Below are positions 50,500 through 59,829 of a stretch of 64,000 nt of DNA, piece by piece. Each line of letters starts with the position of its first letter. Position 1 is the stretch's first letter. The position numbers and the translations under genes were made by a program. This DNA comes from Nocardiopsis kunsanensis DSM 44524 (GTDB taxonomy: Bacteria > Actinomycetota > Actinomycetes > Streptosporangiales > Streptosporangiaceae). The stretch lies in assembly GCF_000340965.1 (NCBI RefSeq), contig NZ_ANAY01000002.1, forward strand, positions 186,001 through 250,000, read 5' to 3'. The notes below the pieces were generated by a model. It saw only the letters and a list, made by a program, of their open reading frames with translations. It was not told where the DNA came from and ran no database searches.

Positions 50500-53400
50500 T
50501 CAGCCCGTCATATCCAGGGTGTCGAGGAGCGCCTCGATCTTCACCTCGATCTCCGCGAGGAAGAAGGTCGGGGCGACGCTGAGGGCCTGCGCGGCCCGCC
50601 TCCACGACGCGAGCACAGCACCGTGGTCGCCCCTGCCGAGCTCCAGATCACCGATACGCCAGTACGCCAGGCCCACGGCTTCGTTGTCCGTCACACGCTC
50701 GGCCTCGTCACGGGCCCTCATGTAGGACCGTTCCGCGTCCTCGACACGACCGTGTCCGAGGTGGAGATCGCCTTGCACGCGCATCAACGAGGCGAGCGAG
50801 ATGTCTTGTCCACAGGCGTGTGCGCGCTCGAGCCCCGTGGCCAGCACGGCTTCCGCTTCCTCGTTCCTACCCAGATCCAGGAGTGCCTGGCCAGTCTGTG
50901 CCGTGCTGTTGGCCAGCCACTGTTCATCTCCCGTGGCCCAGAACCCGCGCTGAGCCGACCGAAGGAGCCCCAGGGCCGCATCAGGGTCGCCGAGGTATCG
51001 CTCGACCATGCCGAGGCAGTGCTCGCTCTGCGCAGCCCCCAGGACGTCGTTCCGGTCCCGGAAGACGACACGAGCACTCCCACACAAGCGCTTGGCCTCA
51101 CGGTGACGCCCCTGTGAGAGTTCGAGCCGCGCGTGGTTCAGGAACATCGATGCTTCGAGCCTCTCGTCCCCGACCTCCCGGTAGAGCGAGCGGGCCGTGG
51201 TGTAGGAGGCCCGGGCCTCACCAGCCCGTCCCAGTTCCTCGTAGCCGAAGCCCAGGTGAGTATGGACCCGCGCCGTTCCCCACCTGTCTCCCAGCCGGCG
51301 GAAAGCCGCCAACGCCGTCCGGTAGTCCTCGAACGCCCTGGTGTGGTTCCCCTCGGCGACCCGGATCTGGCCGATCTGGTCCAGTACATGGGCGGCCCCG
51401 CCCTCGTCCCCGATGTCACGCCAGAGGGCCAGTGATCGCCGCAGCGCTTCCTCGGCCTCCGTCCGCTTTCCCTGAAAACGGCGGAAGGACCCGAGCTGAA
51501 GCAGCGCCGACGCCACCCCGACGGTGTCCTGCAGCTCTTCCCACGCCTCCACCGATGCCCCGAGCAACGGTTCCGCGGCCGACCACGGACCGCAGATCTC
51601 CAGCAGACCGGCCATGGCCAGGGGCAGGCGGGCCACGTGTTCGAGCGCACCGGATCGGGTGGCCCGCAAAGCCACGGCCTCCAGGACAGGCAGGTGATCG
51701 ACGAACCACTGCCGCGCCGCCCGGGGCGTGGAGAAGCACGGATCGACCGGCGCGGACCATCTCCTACCGAGACTCCGTCGGCGTTCCGGCCAAGCGACAC
51801 GGTCCGCCGATTCGACGAGGCGGAGATAGTGGTTGTACAGGCGTTTCTCGATCTCCGAGGGCACCGCACCGTTCATGGTCGAGGGCACGTGGGTCTGCGC
51901 GAACGTCCGCAGCAGGTCGTGCGAGCGGTAACGCCCCACGCCGACCTCCTCCACGAAGTACGCGTCCAGCAGCTCCTCGACGCCGGTCTCCGTCGTCGTC
52001 CGGTCCCCGACCATCTCGACGAGCGCCTCGTCACCCACCACGGGGTTCGGATGCAGCCCCAAACAGAGGAAGGTGAGGCGGGCCGGGCCGGAGAGGGACT
52101 CGAAGGCGTCGGCGAAAGCGGGGAAGACCTCCCGTTCGACGCCCCTTCTCGTGGACGAGTCCTTCCGGGAGAGTCTTTCCACCAGGTGCCGCATGTCCCA
52201 CGCGGGCCGCTTCCTCAACTGCCCCGTGACCACTCGCAGGGCTATCGGCATGCCGCACGAGATCGCCGCCACCCGGGCAAGATCGGGGTCGTCCCCGCGC
52301 TGGGTGAGACCGGCCAGCATTGCGGCCGCGTCGTCCTCGTCCAGCGGATCGAGTTTGAGGCCACCGGCCCCGGCGTAAGGCATGGAGCGACGTGCCGTGG
52401 CCAGGACGACGGCCCCGGAGGAACCGGGGATCAGCGGCACGAGGTCCTCTGCACGGGCGACGTTGTCGAGCAACAGCAGTACGCGGCGATCAGCCACCCT
52501 GCTGCGCCACAGGTCTACGCGGGCGTCGAGGTCGGACGGAACCTCCTCCTCCGGGACCCCGACCATGATCAGCAGCCGTCTCAGCGCCACGTCGGCACGA
52601 TCGCTACCGAGCTCCACATCGAGCCTGAGGTCGAACTCCTCGCGTATCAGGTGGGCGGCGTGCACCGCGAGGGTGGTCTTTCCCGTTCCTCCGAGCCCGG
52701 TGATGAGCTGGACGCACGGCGCCTTGCGGTACCGCCTCACACGGGCGAGCAGGGTCTCGATCTCCTCCTGCCGGCCGACGAAGTCGGCGGTGTCGGCGCG
52801 AAGAGTGTCGACGGTCTCGGGCACGGGCGGCGCTGACGGAGCAGCGGCCGTCGCCCGGGGCGGTGTTCCGACGGTTCGGGGGCGCGATGGCGCGTCCGCT
52901 TCTTCGAGGATCCACTGGTGGAGATCGCGCGTACGGGGATTGGGTTCGGTCCCCTGCGCCTCGCGGGTGTGGGCGCGCAAGCGTGCGAAGCAATCGATGG
53001 CCTCGGCATGGCGCCCCTCGGCCACGAGGGCGCGCATGTGCACGTAGGTGTGGGGTTCGGACGGTCCGTGTCCGTCGAACCGCTCGCACACGTGTGCCGC
53101 CCGGTCCAGGACCAGCGCGGATTCCGCCCATCGGCCGAGGAGCTGGGCGTGCAATTGGGCGCACTCCTTCCGCACGGCCCGGGCCCATTCCTCCTGGAAT
53201 TCTGAGAGCGGCTCCTCGGACCACAAGTCCAGTGCCAGGTCACACAGGTCGACGGCCTCGCGGTGCTCGCCCCGGAGTGCGTGGGCGTGGGCACGCCGGT
53301 CGATACCGCGTGCTCGGCAGAGGTCGACCGCCTCCCCGGGGACGTCGAGGAGGTAACCGCCTGACCGGTGGAGGACGAGATCGCGGGCGCCGGCCCGTGC

Positions 53401-53640
53401 CAGACTCCTGCGGAGCCGGCTGATGTTGGACTGGAGACTCTGGTTGACCGCGGGGGGCGGGTCCTGACCCCAGATCTTGCGGACGAGGGTCCGCGTCGAC
53501 ACCGGCTGCCCCGCTGAGTACGCAAGCAAGGCAAGCACCGACCGTTCCTTCGGTCTTCCCATGTCGACGGTCCGGTTCTCGACCAGTACGCGGGGGCCTC
53601 GGGCGAGGAGTCGTATCTCCAACTGGTCACCACCCAACAC
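50500..53640 (-). CDS. AfsR/SARP-type regulator (HTH-BTAD-NB-ARC-TPR)
   Basis: A 1046-residue large SARP. Residues 1-100 form the OmpR-type winged helix (VDMGRPKERSVLALLAYSAG, then VNQSLQSNISRLRRSLARAG). Residues 105-255 are the BTAD (RRAHAHALRGEHREAVDLCD...). The NB-ARC domain starts near 290 with Walker A LITGLGGTGKTTLAVHAAHL (about 313-332), Walker B VLLLLDNVARAEDLVPLIPG, and ISCGMPIALRVVTGQL. TPR repeats fill 620-1040. Such proteins activate secondary-metabolite or developmental genes through direct heptamer repeats. The start is GTG 53640. No biosynthetic cluster is visible in the window. Its neighbours are the NB-ARC modules and, divergently, the popR-clpP region. Confidence 0.93.
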   Translation of the reverse strand: MLGGDQLEIRLLARGPRVLVENRTVDMGRPKERSVLALLAYSAGQPVSTRTLVRKIWGQDPPPAVNQSLQSNISRLRRSLARAGARDLVLHRSGGYLLDVPGEAVDLCRARGIDRRAHAHALRGEHREAVDLCDLALDLWSEEPLSEFQEEWARAVRKECAQLHAQLLGRWAESALVLDRAAHVCERFDGHGPSEPHTYVHMRALVAEGRHAEAIDCFARLRAHTREAQGTEPNPRTRDLHQWILEEADAPSRPRTVGTPPRATAAAPSAPPVPETVDTLRADTADFVGRQEEIETLLARVRRYRKAPCVQLITGLGGTGKTTLAVHAAHLIREEFDLRLDVELGSDRADVALRRLLIMVGVPEEEVPSDLDARVDLWRSRVADRRVLLLLDNVARAEDLVPLIPGSSGAVVLATARRSMPYAGAGGLKLDPLDEDDAAAMLAGLTQRGDDPDLARVAAISCGMPIALRVVTGQLRKRPAWDMRHLVERLSRKDSSTRRGVEREVFPAFADAFESLSGPARLTFLCLGLHPNPVVGDEALVEMVGDRTTTETGVEELLDAYFVEEVGVGRYRSHDLLRTFAQTHVPSTMNGAVPSEIEKRLYNHYLRLVESADRVAWPERRRSLGRRWSAPVDPCFSTPRAARQWFVDHLPVLEAVALRATRSGALEHVARLPLAMAGLLEICGPWSAAEPLLGASVEAWEELQDTVGVASALLQLGSFRRFQGKRTEAEEALRRSLALWRDIGDEGGAAHVLDQIGQIRVAEGNHTRAFEDYRTALAAFRRLGDRWGTARVHTHLGFGYEELGRAGEARASYTTARSLYREVGDERLEASMFLNHARLELSQGRHREAKRLCGSARVVFRDRNDVLGAAQSEHCLGMVERYLGDPDAALGLLRSAQRGFWATGDEQWLANSTAQTGQALLDLGRNEEAEAVLATGLERAHACGQDISLASLMRVQGDLHLGHGRVEDAERSYMRARDEAERVTDNEAVGLAYWRIGDLELGRGDHGAVLASWRRAAQALSVAPTFFLAEIEVKIEALLDTLDMTG

Positions 53641-53834
53641 CTCGACATAATCGCACCGAGGATTACGGAAATCCAGACCACGAAATACGGACGATATCTA
53701 ACCGAAACCAACAAGGCTGCCCCGACCTGGGAAAATACCAGAAACCACATTATCACCCACCCTCACCGAGGAGCATACGTGTACATAAACACCCCTCCCC
53801 GATAACCTCACATCGGAGGAAATAAAAAGGGAAC

Positions 53835-54035
53835 ATGAAAATGCACAACCTCTTGCACGAACCCTTGCACGGGCCTTTCGCACGTGCAGTACGGGGCGAG
53901 CCTGCCGGGGCGGCGGGGCCGGTGGACCGGCGCCACAGGAAACCCCGCACCCGTCAACGGTCCAGGAGCGACCCGGCTTCTGCCGAGGGCAGAAGCCGGG
54001 CCGCTCCCCTGCCGCCGCACCGGCCCGGGGCATAG
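53835..54035 (+). CDS. Possible small His/Leu-rich peptide gene
   Basis: An ATG at 53835 has AAAAAGGGAAC directly upstream, a good ribosome-binding site. The N-terminus [19 protein letters not shown] is unusual; the following 45 residues are Arg/Pro-rich low complexity, and the 3' half overlaps a perfect palindrome that is probably regulatory. A short leader or peptide of 20-30 residues is more believable than the full 66. It lies between the SARP gene and the popR-like gene. No family is recognised. Confidence 0.3.
   Translation: MKMHNLLHEPLHGPFARAVRGEPAGAAGPVDRRHRKPRTRQRSRSDPASAEGRSRAAPLPPHRPGA
53972..54000. promoter_or_regulatory. PopR-type operator palindrome upstream of the popR-like gene
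   Basis: A perfect dyad with 13-bp arms (53972-53984 and 53988-54000) and spacer GAG. Its centre reads TCTGCC-GAG-GGCAGA (53979-53993). This matches the TCTGCC-N3-GGCAGA motif that I recall for Streptomyces PopR. It lies 75 bases before the popR-like start, implying autoregulation. A terminator role for RNA from the left cannot be excluded. Confidence 0.75.
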
Positions 54036-54075
54036 GCTCGAAGGACGACGTCCGCGCCGCCACCGGGAGGAACCG

Positions 54076-54465
54076 ATGTCCGAGAGCGTCCTGCGCGATC
54101 TGGACGAGGCCCGCCGCGGCCCGCGCACCGAACAGCCCGACGACCCGCTCATGCGCGACCTCATCGGTGAACTTCTGCGCCGCACCCGCAACGACCAGGG
54201 GCGCACCCTGCGTGAGGTCGCCGAGGACGCCCAGGTGTCACTGCCCTACCTGTCGGAGCTCGAGCGCGGCCGCAAGGAGGCCTCCTCCGAACTCCTCGCG
54301 GCGATCTACCGTTCCCTGGGCCTGTCGCTGACGGACGTGCTCGCCGAGCTGTACCGGCGTTCGGCCCCGGTGCGGATCGCGCGCACAGGCAGCTACCAGG
54401 TCGCACCGCTGCCGCAGACATCCGCGCCGATCCAGCAGACCAGGGTGCTCACGCTCGCCGCCTGA
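54076..54465 (+). CDS. popR: PopR/ClgR-type activator of clp genes
   Basis: A 129-residue XRE-family regulator. [20 protein letters not shown], then [20 protein letters not shown] and [20 protein letters not shown], is the HTH of the ClgR/PopR group, where [18 protein letters not shown] is diagnostic. The product ends VLTLAA. In Streptomyces these activators are themselves degraded by ClpP and carry C-terminal alanines. The gene converges with two clpP genes (145-base gap). Operator-like palindromes TCTGCC-N3-GGCAGA precede both this gene and the clpP pair, which favours PopR over ClgR. The ATG at 54076 follows GGGAGG. Confidence 0.85.
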   Translation: MSESVLRDLDEARRGPRTEQPDDPLMRDLIGELLRRTRNDQGRTLREVAEDAQVSLPYLSELERGRKEASSELLAAIYRSLGLSLTDVLAELYRRSAPVRIARTGSYQVAPLPQTSAPIQQTRVLTLAA

Positions 54466-54609
54466 CCGGTCGAACCCGTCCAACGGCCGAGGCCCACGCG
54501 GGAACCCACGGATCACGGGCCACGGCACACGCCACGGGGATCACCACGGAACACGGGTGCGGCCCGGCCGGTCGGCCGGGCCGCACAACTGCGTCGGATC
54601 CAGGTCCCC

Positions 54610-55227
54610 TCAGGCCGCCGCCGACGCCGGGGTCTCCTCACGGACCGTGACGATCCCGTCGATGAGCCCGTACTCCTTCGCCTGTTCGGCGGTGAAGTAC
54701 CGGTCCCGATCGGTGTCGGCCCGCAGTCGGTCGAGGGTCTGTCCCGTGTGCCTCGCCAGGATCCCCTCGACCTGCGAACGGATGCGCAGTACCTCCTCGG
54801 CCTGGATCTCCAGGTCGGCGGCCACGCCCCGCCCCTCGGCGGAGGGCTGGTGGAGGAGCACCCTGGCGTGCTCAAGGGCCATCCGTTTGCCGGGGGTTCC
54901 GGCCGCGAGCAGCACCGCGGCGGCGGATGCGGCCTGGCCCATGCACACGGTCGAGACGTCGGCGCGCACGAACCTCATGGTGTCGTAGATGGCGGTCAAC
55001 GCGGTGTTCGAGCCGCCGGGCGAGTTGATGTAGAGCTGGATGTCGGTGTCGCTGCTCTCGTGGTCCAGGTGCAGCAGTTGTGCCATGACCACGTTGGACA
55101 CGTCGTCGTCGACGGGGGTCCCCAGGAAGATGATGCGCTCCGACAGCAGCCGGCTGAAGACGTCGTAGGAACGCTCCCCCTTCGGGGTGCTCTCCACGAC
55201 CGTCGGGATCGTGTAACGGCCGCTCAT
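54610..55227 (-). CDS. clpP: ATP-dependent Clp protease proteolytic subunit (ClpP4-like)
   Basis: A 205-residue serine peptidase subunit of the Clp complex. The catalytic triad is visible: Ser101 in [11 protein letters not shown], His126 in [11 protein letters not shown] and Asp175 in [38 protein letters not shown] is the handle region. The sequence departs from canonical GMAASMG (GQAASAA), as expected for the paralogous ClpP3/ClpP4-type pair rather than housekeeping ClpP1/ClpP2. ATG 55227 overlaps the upstream clpP stop (ATGA), so the two subunits are co-translated and probably form a mixed barrel. Regulation by the neighbouring PopR-like protein is inferred. Confidence 0.92.
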   Translation of the reverse strand: MSGRYTIPTVVESTPKGERSYDVFSRLLSERIIFLGTPVDDDVSNVVMAQLLHLDHESSDTDIQLYINSPGGSNTALTAIYDTMRFVRADVSTVCMGQAASAAAVLLAAGTPGKRMALEHARVLLHQPSAEGRGVAADLEIQAEEVLRIRSQVEGILARHTGQTLDRLRADTDRDRYFTAEQAKEYGLIDGIVTVREETPASAAA

Positions 55228-55886
55228 CGTCCACCTCCTCGTCCGGTACCGAACCCGGGCGCGTGCAGGCCCAGGCGCGGTCCCACCCCGCCGAGTTCGC
55301 CGACGCCGGTCACGACCTCGTCCACGAACCCGTAGTCGCGGGCCTCCTCGGCGGTGAACCAGGCGTCGCGTTGCTGGTCGGTGGCGATGCGTTCCTCGGT
55401 CTGCCCGGTGTGCTGGGCGATCAGGCGCACCATGGTCCGTTTGGTGTGGGCCAGGTCCTCGGCCTGGATGGCGATGTCGGCGGCGGTCCCGCTGATACCG
55501 CCCGAGGGCTGGTGCATCATGACGCGTGCGTTGGGCAGCGCGAACCGCTTGCCGGCTGTACCGGTGCAGGACAGGAACTGGCCCATGCTGGCGGCCATGC
55601 CCAGGACCACGGTCGATACGTCGTTGGGCACGAAGTTCATCGTGTCGTGGATGGCCATGCCCGCGGTGATCACGCCGCCGGGGCTGTTGATGGCCAGGGT
55701 GATGTCCTTGTACGGGTCCTCGTCGGCGAGCAACATCAGCTGTGCACAGACCCGGTTGGCACTGACCTCGTCGACCTGGGTTCCCAGGAACACGATGCGG
55801 CTGCGCATGAGCCGCGCCGCGAGTTGGTCGTCGAAGGCGCCGTCCGTCCCCTCGGCCGAGGCCACCGGGGTCGACATGGTGGTCAT
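55224..55886 (-). CDS. clpP: ATP-dependent Clp protease proteolytic subunit (ClpP3-like)
   Basis: A 220-residue ClpP. Ser100 in [13 protein letters not shown], His125 in [10 protein letters not shown] and Asp174 in [20 protein letters not shown] form the triad; [19 protein letters not shown] is the handle. The N-terminal 20 residues and the Gly-rich C-terminus extend the usual core. ATG 55886 has GGAGAGG upstream; a second ATG three codons in is an alternative. It is the first gene of the clpP pair. A PopR-type palindrome lies about 97 bases upstream. Confidence 0.93.
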   Translation of the reverse strand: MTTMSTPVASAEGTDGAFDDQLAARLMRSRIVFLGTQVDEVSANRVCAQLMLLADEDPYKDITLAINSPGGVITAGMAIHDTMNFVPNDVSTVVLGMAASMGQFLSCTGTAGKRFALPNARVMMHQPSGGISGTAADIAIQAEDLAHTKRTMVRLIAQHTGQTEERIATDQQRDAWFTAEEARDYGFVDEVVTGVGELGGVGPRLGLHAPGFGTGRGGGR

Positions 55887-55976
55887 GGTCCTCTCCTTCC
55901 GCCGGCCGCGACGGCCGGGCCGGCTCTTCTCCAGCCTGTGGGGAGAAGGGAGGCAGAGGCCACGGTTTCGGCCTGG

Positions 55977-55997
55977 GGCAGATCTGCCCAGGGCAGA
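55977..55997. promoter_or_regulatory. PopR-type operator upstream of the clpP pair
   Basis: The sequence contains GGCAGA-TCTGCC-CAG-GGCAGA. The right part (55983-55997) is an exact TCTGCC-N3-GGCAGA palindrome and the left adds a third half-site. A further GGCAGA half lies near 55953. It is placed about 90-110 bases before the clpP start, where an activator would bind. The same palindrome precedes the popR-like gene. Confidence 0.78.
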
Positions 55998-56154
55998 GCT
56001 GCAACATCGGCCCTCCGGCCACCGGGTCGGACCGCGGCTTTCCGGCTATCGGGTCGGGCCGCTCCGGGGTGGGAACCGGGTGCGGGAAGAAAAGAGAACG
56101 TGATGCTGTTGTCAATGGAGGTGAACGAGAGCGCCGAACCGGGGGCCCGGCCGC

Positions 56155-56631
56155 TCAGGTGTCGTCCAGCGCCTCGCGCAAATCATGGAGGAGCGTGATG
56201 ACCATCGGGCGCATGGACGGCCTGATCGCTTCGAAGACCTTGCGCTGTTTACCCTCCATGCGCTTGCGCGTGAGGGCGAGGACCCGTTCTCCGTCTTCCG
56301 TGACGGTCACCACGGTGCTGCGTTCGTCGCGTTCCGATCTGCGGCGTGACAGCAGTCCGCGACGCTCGAGCTGCTGGATCATGCGCGTGGCGGACGGGGA
56401 CGAGACCCCCACCACATGGGCCACCGCGCCCACGTTGGGAGCGTCCATCCCTCGGACCGCCTCCATGAGCAGGGCCTGAGTGAGGGTGAGTTCCTCACCG
56501 CCACGGTGGCTGTGGCCACTGCGTGTCTGCGCGTGTATGGCCGCATTGATCAGTTCGGTCCACGCACGTTGGAACTCCTCGAGTTCACGATTGTGCAGCT
56601 CCGCACTGAATTCGTGGGCTTCATCGGGCAC
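56155..56631 (-). CDS. MarR-family transcriptional regulator
   Basis: A 158-residue winged-helix regulator. ELTLTQALLMEAVRGMDAPN, then VGAVAHVVGVSSPSATRMIQQLERRG is the recognition-helix region, and RSERDERSTVVTVTEDGERVL is the wing with the D-x-R-x-x-x-V-x-L-T signature. GTG 56631 begins just before the conserved N-terminal helix. It diverges from the Mrp antiporter operon across 234 bases containing a perfect palindrome over a promoter-like sequence, so control of that operon and of itself is likely. Confidence 0.9.
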   Translation of the reverse strand: MPDEAHEFSAELHNRELEEFQRAWTELINAAIHAQTRSGHSHRGGEELTLTQALLMEAVRGMDAPNVGAVAHVVGVSSPSATRMIQQLERRGLLSRRRSERDERSTVVTVTEDGERVLALTRKRMEGKQRKVFEAIRPSMRPMVITLLHDLREALDDT

Positions 56632-56686
56632 GGAACGGTCCTCGCAAGCTGAAGGTCCGGCGGACCCCCCGGGTCCGCGCGGCGGT

Positions 56687-56731
56687 TTGACGCTTGTATA
56701 GTCTAGCTATTAAATAGCTTGCGCACGCAAG
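56687..56731 (+). promoter_or_regulatory. Divergent promoter/operator region between marR and mrp
   Basis: TTGACG (56687-56692) could be a -35 for the mrp operon, with TTAAAT at 56710-56715 (17-base spacer) or TATTAA at 56708-56713 as the -10. AGCTATTAAATAGCT (56705-56719) is a perfect 15-base palindrome covering that -10. CTTGCGCACGCAAG (56718-56731) is a second dyad. MarR proteins bind such palindromes in divergent promoters. About 135 bases of leader follow before the mrpA start. Confidence 0.65.
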
Positions 56732-56865
56732 TTCAGGAAGACACACGTCCCGCAAGCCGCAGTGACAGCCCGTCCACCCCCAGTCGTGGGCGTAACGGAC
56801 TGCTGTAGGGGCAGTGGACGTCCGCCCGGAACTCGGGTGGGCCCGGACCGGTCCGGGAGGGCGCA

Positions 56866-59829
56866 TTGACAACAGTGCTGATCGCGCATTTCATCGCTGC
56901 GGCAGTGGCGCCCTTACTGGTGAGCAGGTGGGGCCGTAACGCCTTCCTCGCGCTCGCCGTGGTACCCGGCCTGTCCACGGTCTGGGCCTTCTTCCAGATC
57001 CCCACCGTCCTCGACGGCGGTGCGCTGTCCTCCTCCTACGCATGGGCCCCGGAGTTCTCCCTCCGCCTGGGCCTGCACATGGACGCACTCGGCCTGCTGA
57101 TGACCCTCATCGCGGCCGGCGTGGGCACGCTCATCCTCATCTACTGCGCCCGTTACTTCAGCGACTCCGAGGCCGGGCTGGGCCGCTTCGCCGGGGTGTT
57201 CGTGGCGTTCGCCGGTGCGATGCTCGGTCTCGTACTGGCCGACGACCTCATCCAGCTCTTCGTGTACTGGGAGCTGACCACGGTCTTCTCCTATCTGCTC
57301 GTGGGACACAGCACCGAGCTGAAGGAGAGCCGCCGCGCTGCCATGACGGCGCTGACCGTCACCACGTTCGGTGGCCTGGCGATGCTCGTCGGCATGGTCA
57401 TGCTCGGCGAGACCGCCGGGACCTACGTGATCGCCGAGATCGTCGAGGCCCCGCCCGACGGTGCGATCATCGACGCCGCGCTCGTACTGGTCATGATCGG
57501 CGCGATGTCGAAGTCGGCGCTGTTCCCGTTCAGCCTGTGGCTGCCCGCAGCCATGCGCGCTCCCACACCGGTCTCCGGATACCTGCATGCGGCGGCGATG
57601 GTCAAAGCAGGTGTCTACCTGGTCGCCCGTCTCACCCCTGCCTTCGGCGACGTGGCCGTGTGGCAGACGATGGCGGTGTTCTTCGGTGTCCTGACCATGG
57701 TGTTGGCAGGGTGGAAGGCCCTGCACCGGACCGACCTGAAGCTCGTCCTGGCGTCGGGCACCATCAGCCAGCTCGGCTTCCTCATCGCCCTGCTCGGCAC
57801 CGGCAACCAGTACGCCGCCCTCGCCGGCATCTCCATGCTCTTGGCGCACACTCTCTTCAAAGCGCCGCTGTTCCTGGTGGTCGGCATCATCGACCACAGC
57901 ACCGGTACCCGGGACATCCGTAAGCTCTCCGGGTTGCGCGGATCGATGCCGGGAGCGTTCTGGGTCTCGGTCGTGGCAGCGGCTTCCATGGCCGGGCTAC
58001 CACCCACCCTCGGCTTCGCCGCCAAGGAACTGGCCTTCGGCGCCTACGTCGGCGGCGGGCTCGTCGACATCGCCGTCCTGGTCGGGCTGGTCGTGGGTTC
58101 CACCTTCACCGTGGCCTACAGCCTGCGGTTCCTGTGGGGGGCCTTCTCCACCAAGGAGGGCGTTCCCGATACCCGGGTGCACGCGCCCGGGCCGCTCTTC
58201 CTGGCTCCTGCCACGGTCCTGGCCGCGCTCAGCCTCCTCGGCGGCCTGTTCTCCTCCCAGCTGGACCCGCTGTTCGCCCTCTACGCCGACACCGTCGAGC
58301 CCCTCGGCCCCGGTGGCCACGAGGCGCACCTGGCGCTCTGGCACGGTTGGGAGCTGCCGCTGCTGCTGTCGGCACTCTGCCTCGTCGGCGGTGCGCTCCT
58401 GTTCAGGTTCCGGGACGGGGTGGAACGCCTCAACAACGCCACCTCAGTGGTCGACGCCGACCGCAACTACCGCCGCATGCTCGCCGGGCTGGACAAACTC
58501 GCCCTGCAGGCCACCGGCGCCACCCAACGCGGTTCACTGCCGGTCTACCTCGGCACGATCCTGATCGTGCTGATCATCGGCGCGGTCTGGCCGATCGTCA
58601 CCGGCCGTATCTGGGAGCTGCCCACACCGGAACTGCGTCTGTGGGACACCCCGATCCAGGTCATCCCGGCCGTCATCATGATCGTGACCGCCCTGGCCGC
58701 GGTCTTCGTGCGCCGCCGCCTGTACTCGGTGATCCTGATCGGCATCAGCGGTTACGGTTGCGCGGCCCTGTTCTACCTGCAGGCGGCCCCCGATATCGCG
58801 CTCACCCAGTTCCTGGTGGAGACCGTCAGCCTGGTCGTGTTCGTGCTGGTGCTGCGGCGTCTGCCCACGAACTTCTCGGCGCCCGCCCTGCGCGGCCGCC
58901 GTATCTGGAACCTGGCCATCGGTGCCGCCGCCGGCCTGGTCGCCTCGTTCATGACCTATTACGCGCTGGCCGGCCGACAGGAGGAGTCGATCGCCTCCAT
59001 GTACCCGGACGCCGCACGCGACGCCGGGGGCGAGAACATCATCTCGGTGCTGCTGCTCGATGTCCGTGCCTGGGACACCATGGGCGAGATCTCGGTGCTG
59101 GCCGCCGCCGCTGCCGGTGTGGCCAGCCTTATGTTCCTGCGCCGCCGTCCCCAGTCCCGGAAGGTCCCCGACCGGGTGATGGCCCTGTCGGTCACCCCTC
59201 CGCCGGAGCAGCCCAACGGACACGACGACGTGGACCTGGGCAAACTCTCGTTCGCCCCGACGTCCATGCACGTCAGGCCACGGTGGAACCGCACGTGGTT
59301 GCCGGGCGCGGACACCCTGCCCACCGAGCGCCGCTCGATCATCTTCGAGGTCGTCTCACGCTTCCTCTTCCCGGTGATCATGGTGATCTCGCTGTACCTG
59401 CTGCTGACCGGCCACACGGCCGTCGGCGGCGGTTTCGCCGGCGGCATCGTGGCGGGGCTCGCCTTCATCGTGCGTTACCTGGCCGGGGGCCGTTACGAGC
59501 TGTACTCCACAGCGTGGGTCCAGCCCGGGGCACTCATCGGCACGGGTCTGGCCGTGGCCACCGGCACCGGTCTCGCCGGTGCGCTCTTCGGCGACGCCGT
59601 CCTCGCCGGAGCCCACGGATACGTGGACTTCTGGATCTTCGGTGAGGCCCACCTGACCGTGTCCATGTTCTTCGACGTCGGTGTCTACCTACTGGTGATC
59701 GGCCTGATCCTGGACATCCTCAGGAGCCTGGGCGCCCGCATCGACGAACAGATCGAGAGGGATGCCTCCGAGACCGACGAGGAGTCCCGGGCCGAGGCCA
59801 CCAAGCGAGCCGAGGAGGTCACCTCGTGA
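56866..59829 (+). CDS. mrpA: Mrp cation/proton antiporter subunit A with fused MnhB domain
   Basis: A 987-residue polytopic subunit of the Mrp antiporter, which exchanges cytoplasmic Na+ or K+ for protons. The complex-I-like core has QLFVYWELTTVFSYLLVGHS, with the key Glu near residue 136, and GAMSKSALFPFSLWLPAAMR, with the conserved Lys. Residues about 800-960 (FPVIMVISLYLLLTGHTAVG, then GGFAGGIVAGLAFIVRYLAG) are the MnhB domain, so MrpB is fused to MrpA, as in other actinobacteria. This explains the missing separate mrpB. TTG 56866 follows GGGAGGG. It overlaps mrpC by four bases. Confidence 0.95.
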   Translation: MTTVLIAHFIAAAVAPLLVSRWGRNAFLALAVVPGLSTVWAFFQIPTVLDGGALSSSYAWAPEFSLRLGLHMDALGLLMTLIAAGVGTLILIYCARYFSDSEAGLGRFAGVFVAFAGAMLGLVLADDLIQLFVYWELTTVFSYLLVGHSTELKESRRAAMTALTVTTFGGLAMLVGMVMLGETAGTYVIAEIVEAPPDGAIIDAALVLVMIGAMSKSALFPFSLWLPAAMRAPTPVSGYLHAAAMVKAGVYLVARLTPAFGDVAVWQTMAVFFGVLTMVLAGWKALHRTDLKLVLASGTISQLGFLIALLGTGNQYAALAGISMLLAHTLFKAPLFLVVGIIDHSTGTRDIRKLSGLRGSMPGAFWVSVVAAASMAGLPPTLGFAAKELAFGAYVGGGLVDIAVLVGLVVGSTFTVAYSLRFLWGAFSTKEGVPDTRVHAPGPLFLAPATVLAALSLLGGLFSSQLDPLFALYADTVEPLGPGGHEAHLALWHGWELPLLLSALCLVGGALLFRFRDGVERLNNATSVVDADRNYRRMLAGLDKLALQATGATQRGSLPVYLGTILIVLIIGAVWPIVTGRIWELPTPELRLWDTPIQVIPAVIMIVTALAAVFVRRRLYSVILIGISGYGCAALFYLQAAPDIALTQFLVETVSLVVFVLVLRRLPTNFSAPALRGRRIWNLAIGAAAGLVASFMTYYALAGRQEESIASMYPDAARDAGGENIISVLLLDVRAWDTMGEISVLAAAAAGVASLMFLRRRPQSRKVPDRVMALSVTPPPEQPNGHDDVDLGKLSFAPTSMHVRPRWNRTWLPGADTLPTERRSIIFEVVSRFLFPVIMVISLYLLLTGHTAVGGGFAGGIVAGLAFIVRYLAGGRYELYSTAWVQPGALIGTGLAVATGTGLAGALFGDAVLAGAHGYVDFWIFGEAHLTVSMFFDVGVYLLVIGLILDILRSLGARIDEQIERDASETDEESRAEATKRAEEVTS

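Noticed and set aside
53834..54035. Full 66-residue small protein as a confident gene
   Set aside because: The 3' half is low-complexity and contains the perfect PopR-type dyad; only a short peptide start is supported, so it is listed at low confidence.
54610..56115. A single 501-residue ClpP protein
   Set aside because: The open frame continues upstream of 55227 through the other clpP gene in a different frame. Two separate clpP genes with an ATGA overlap explain the data.
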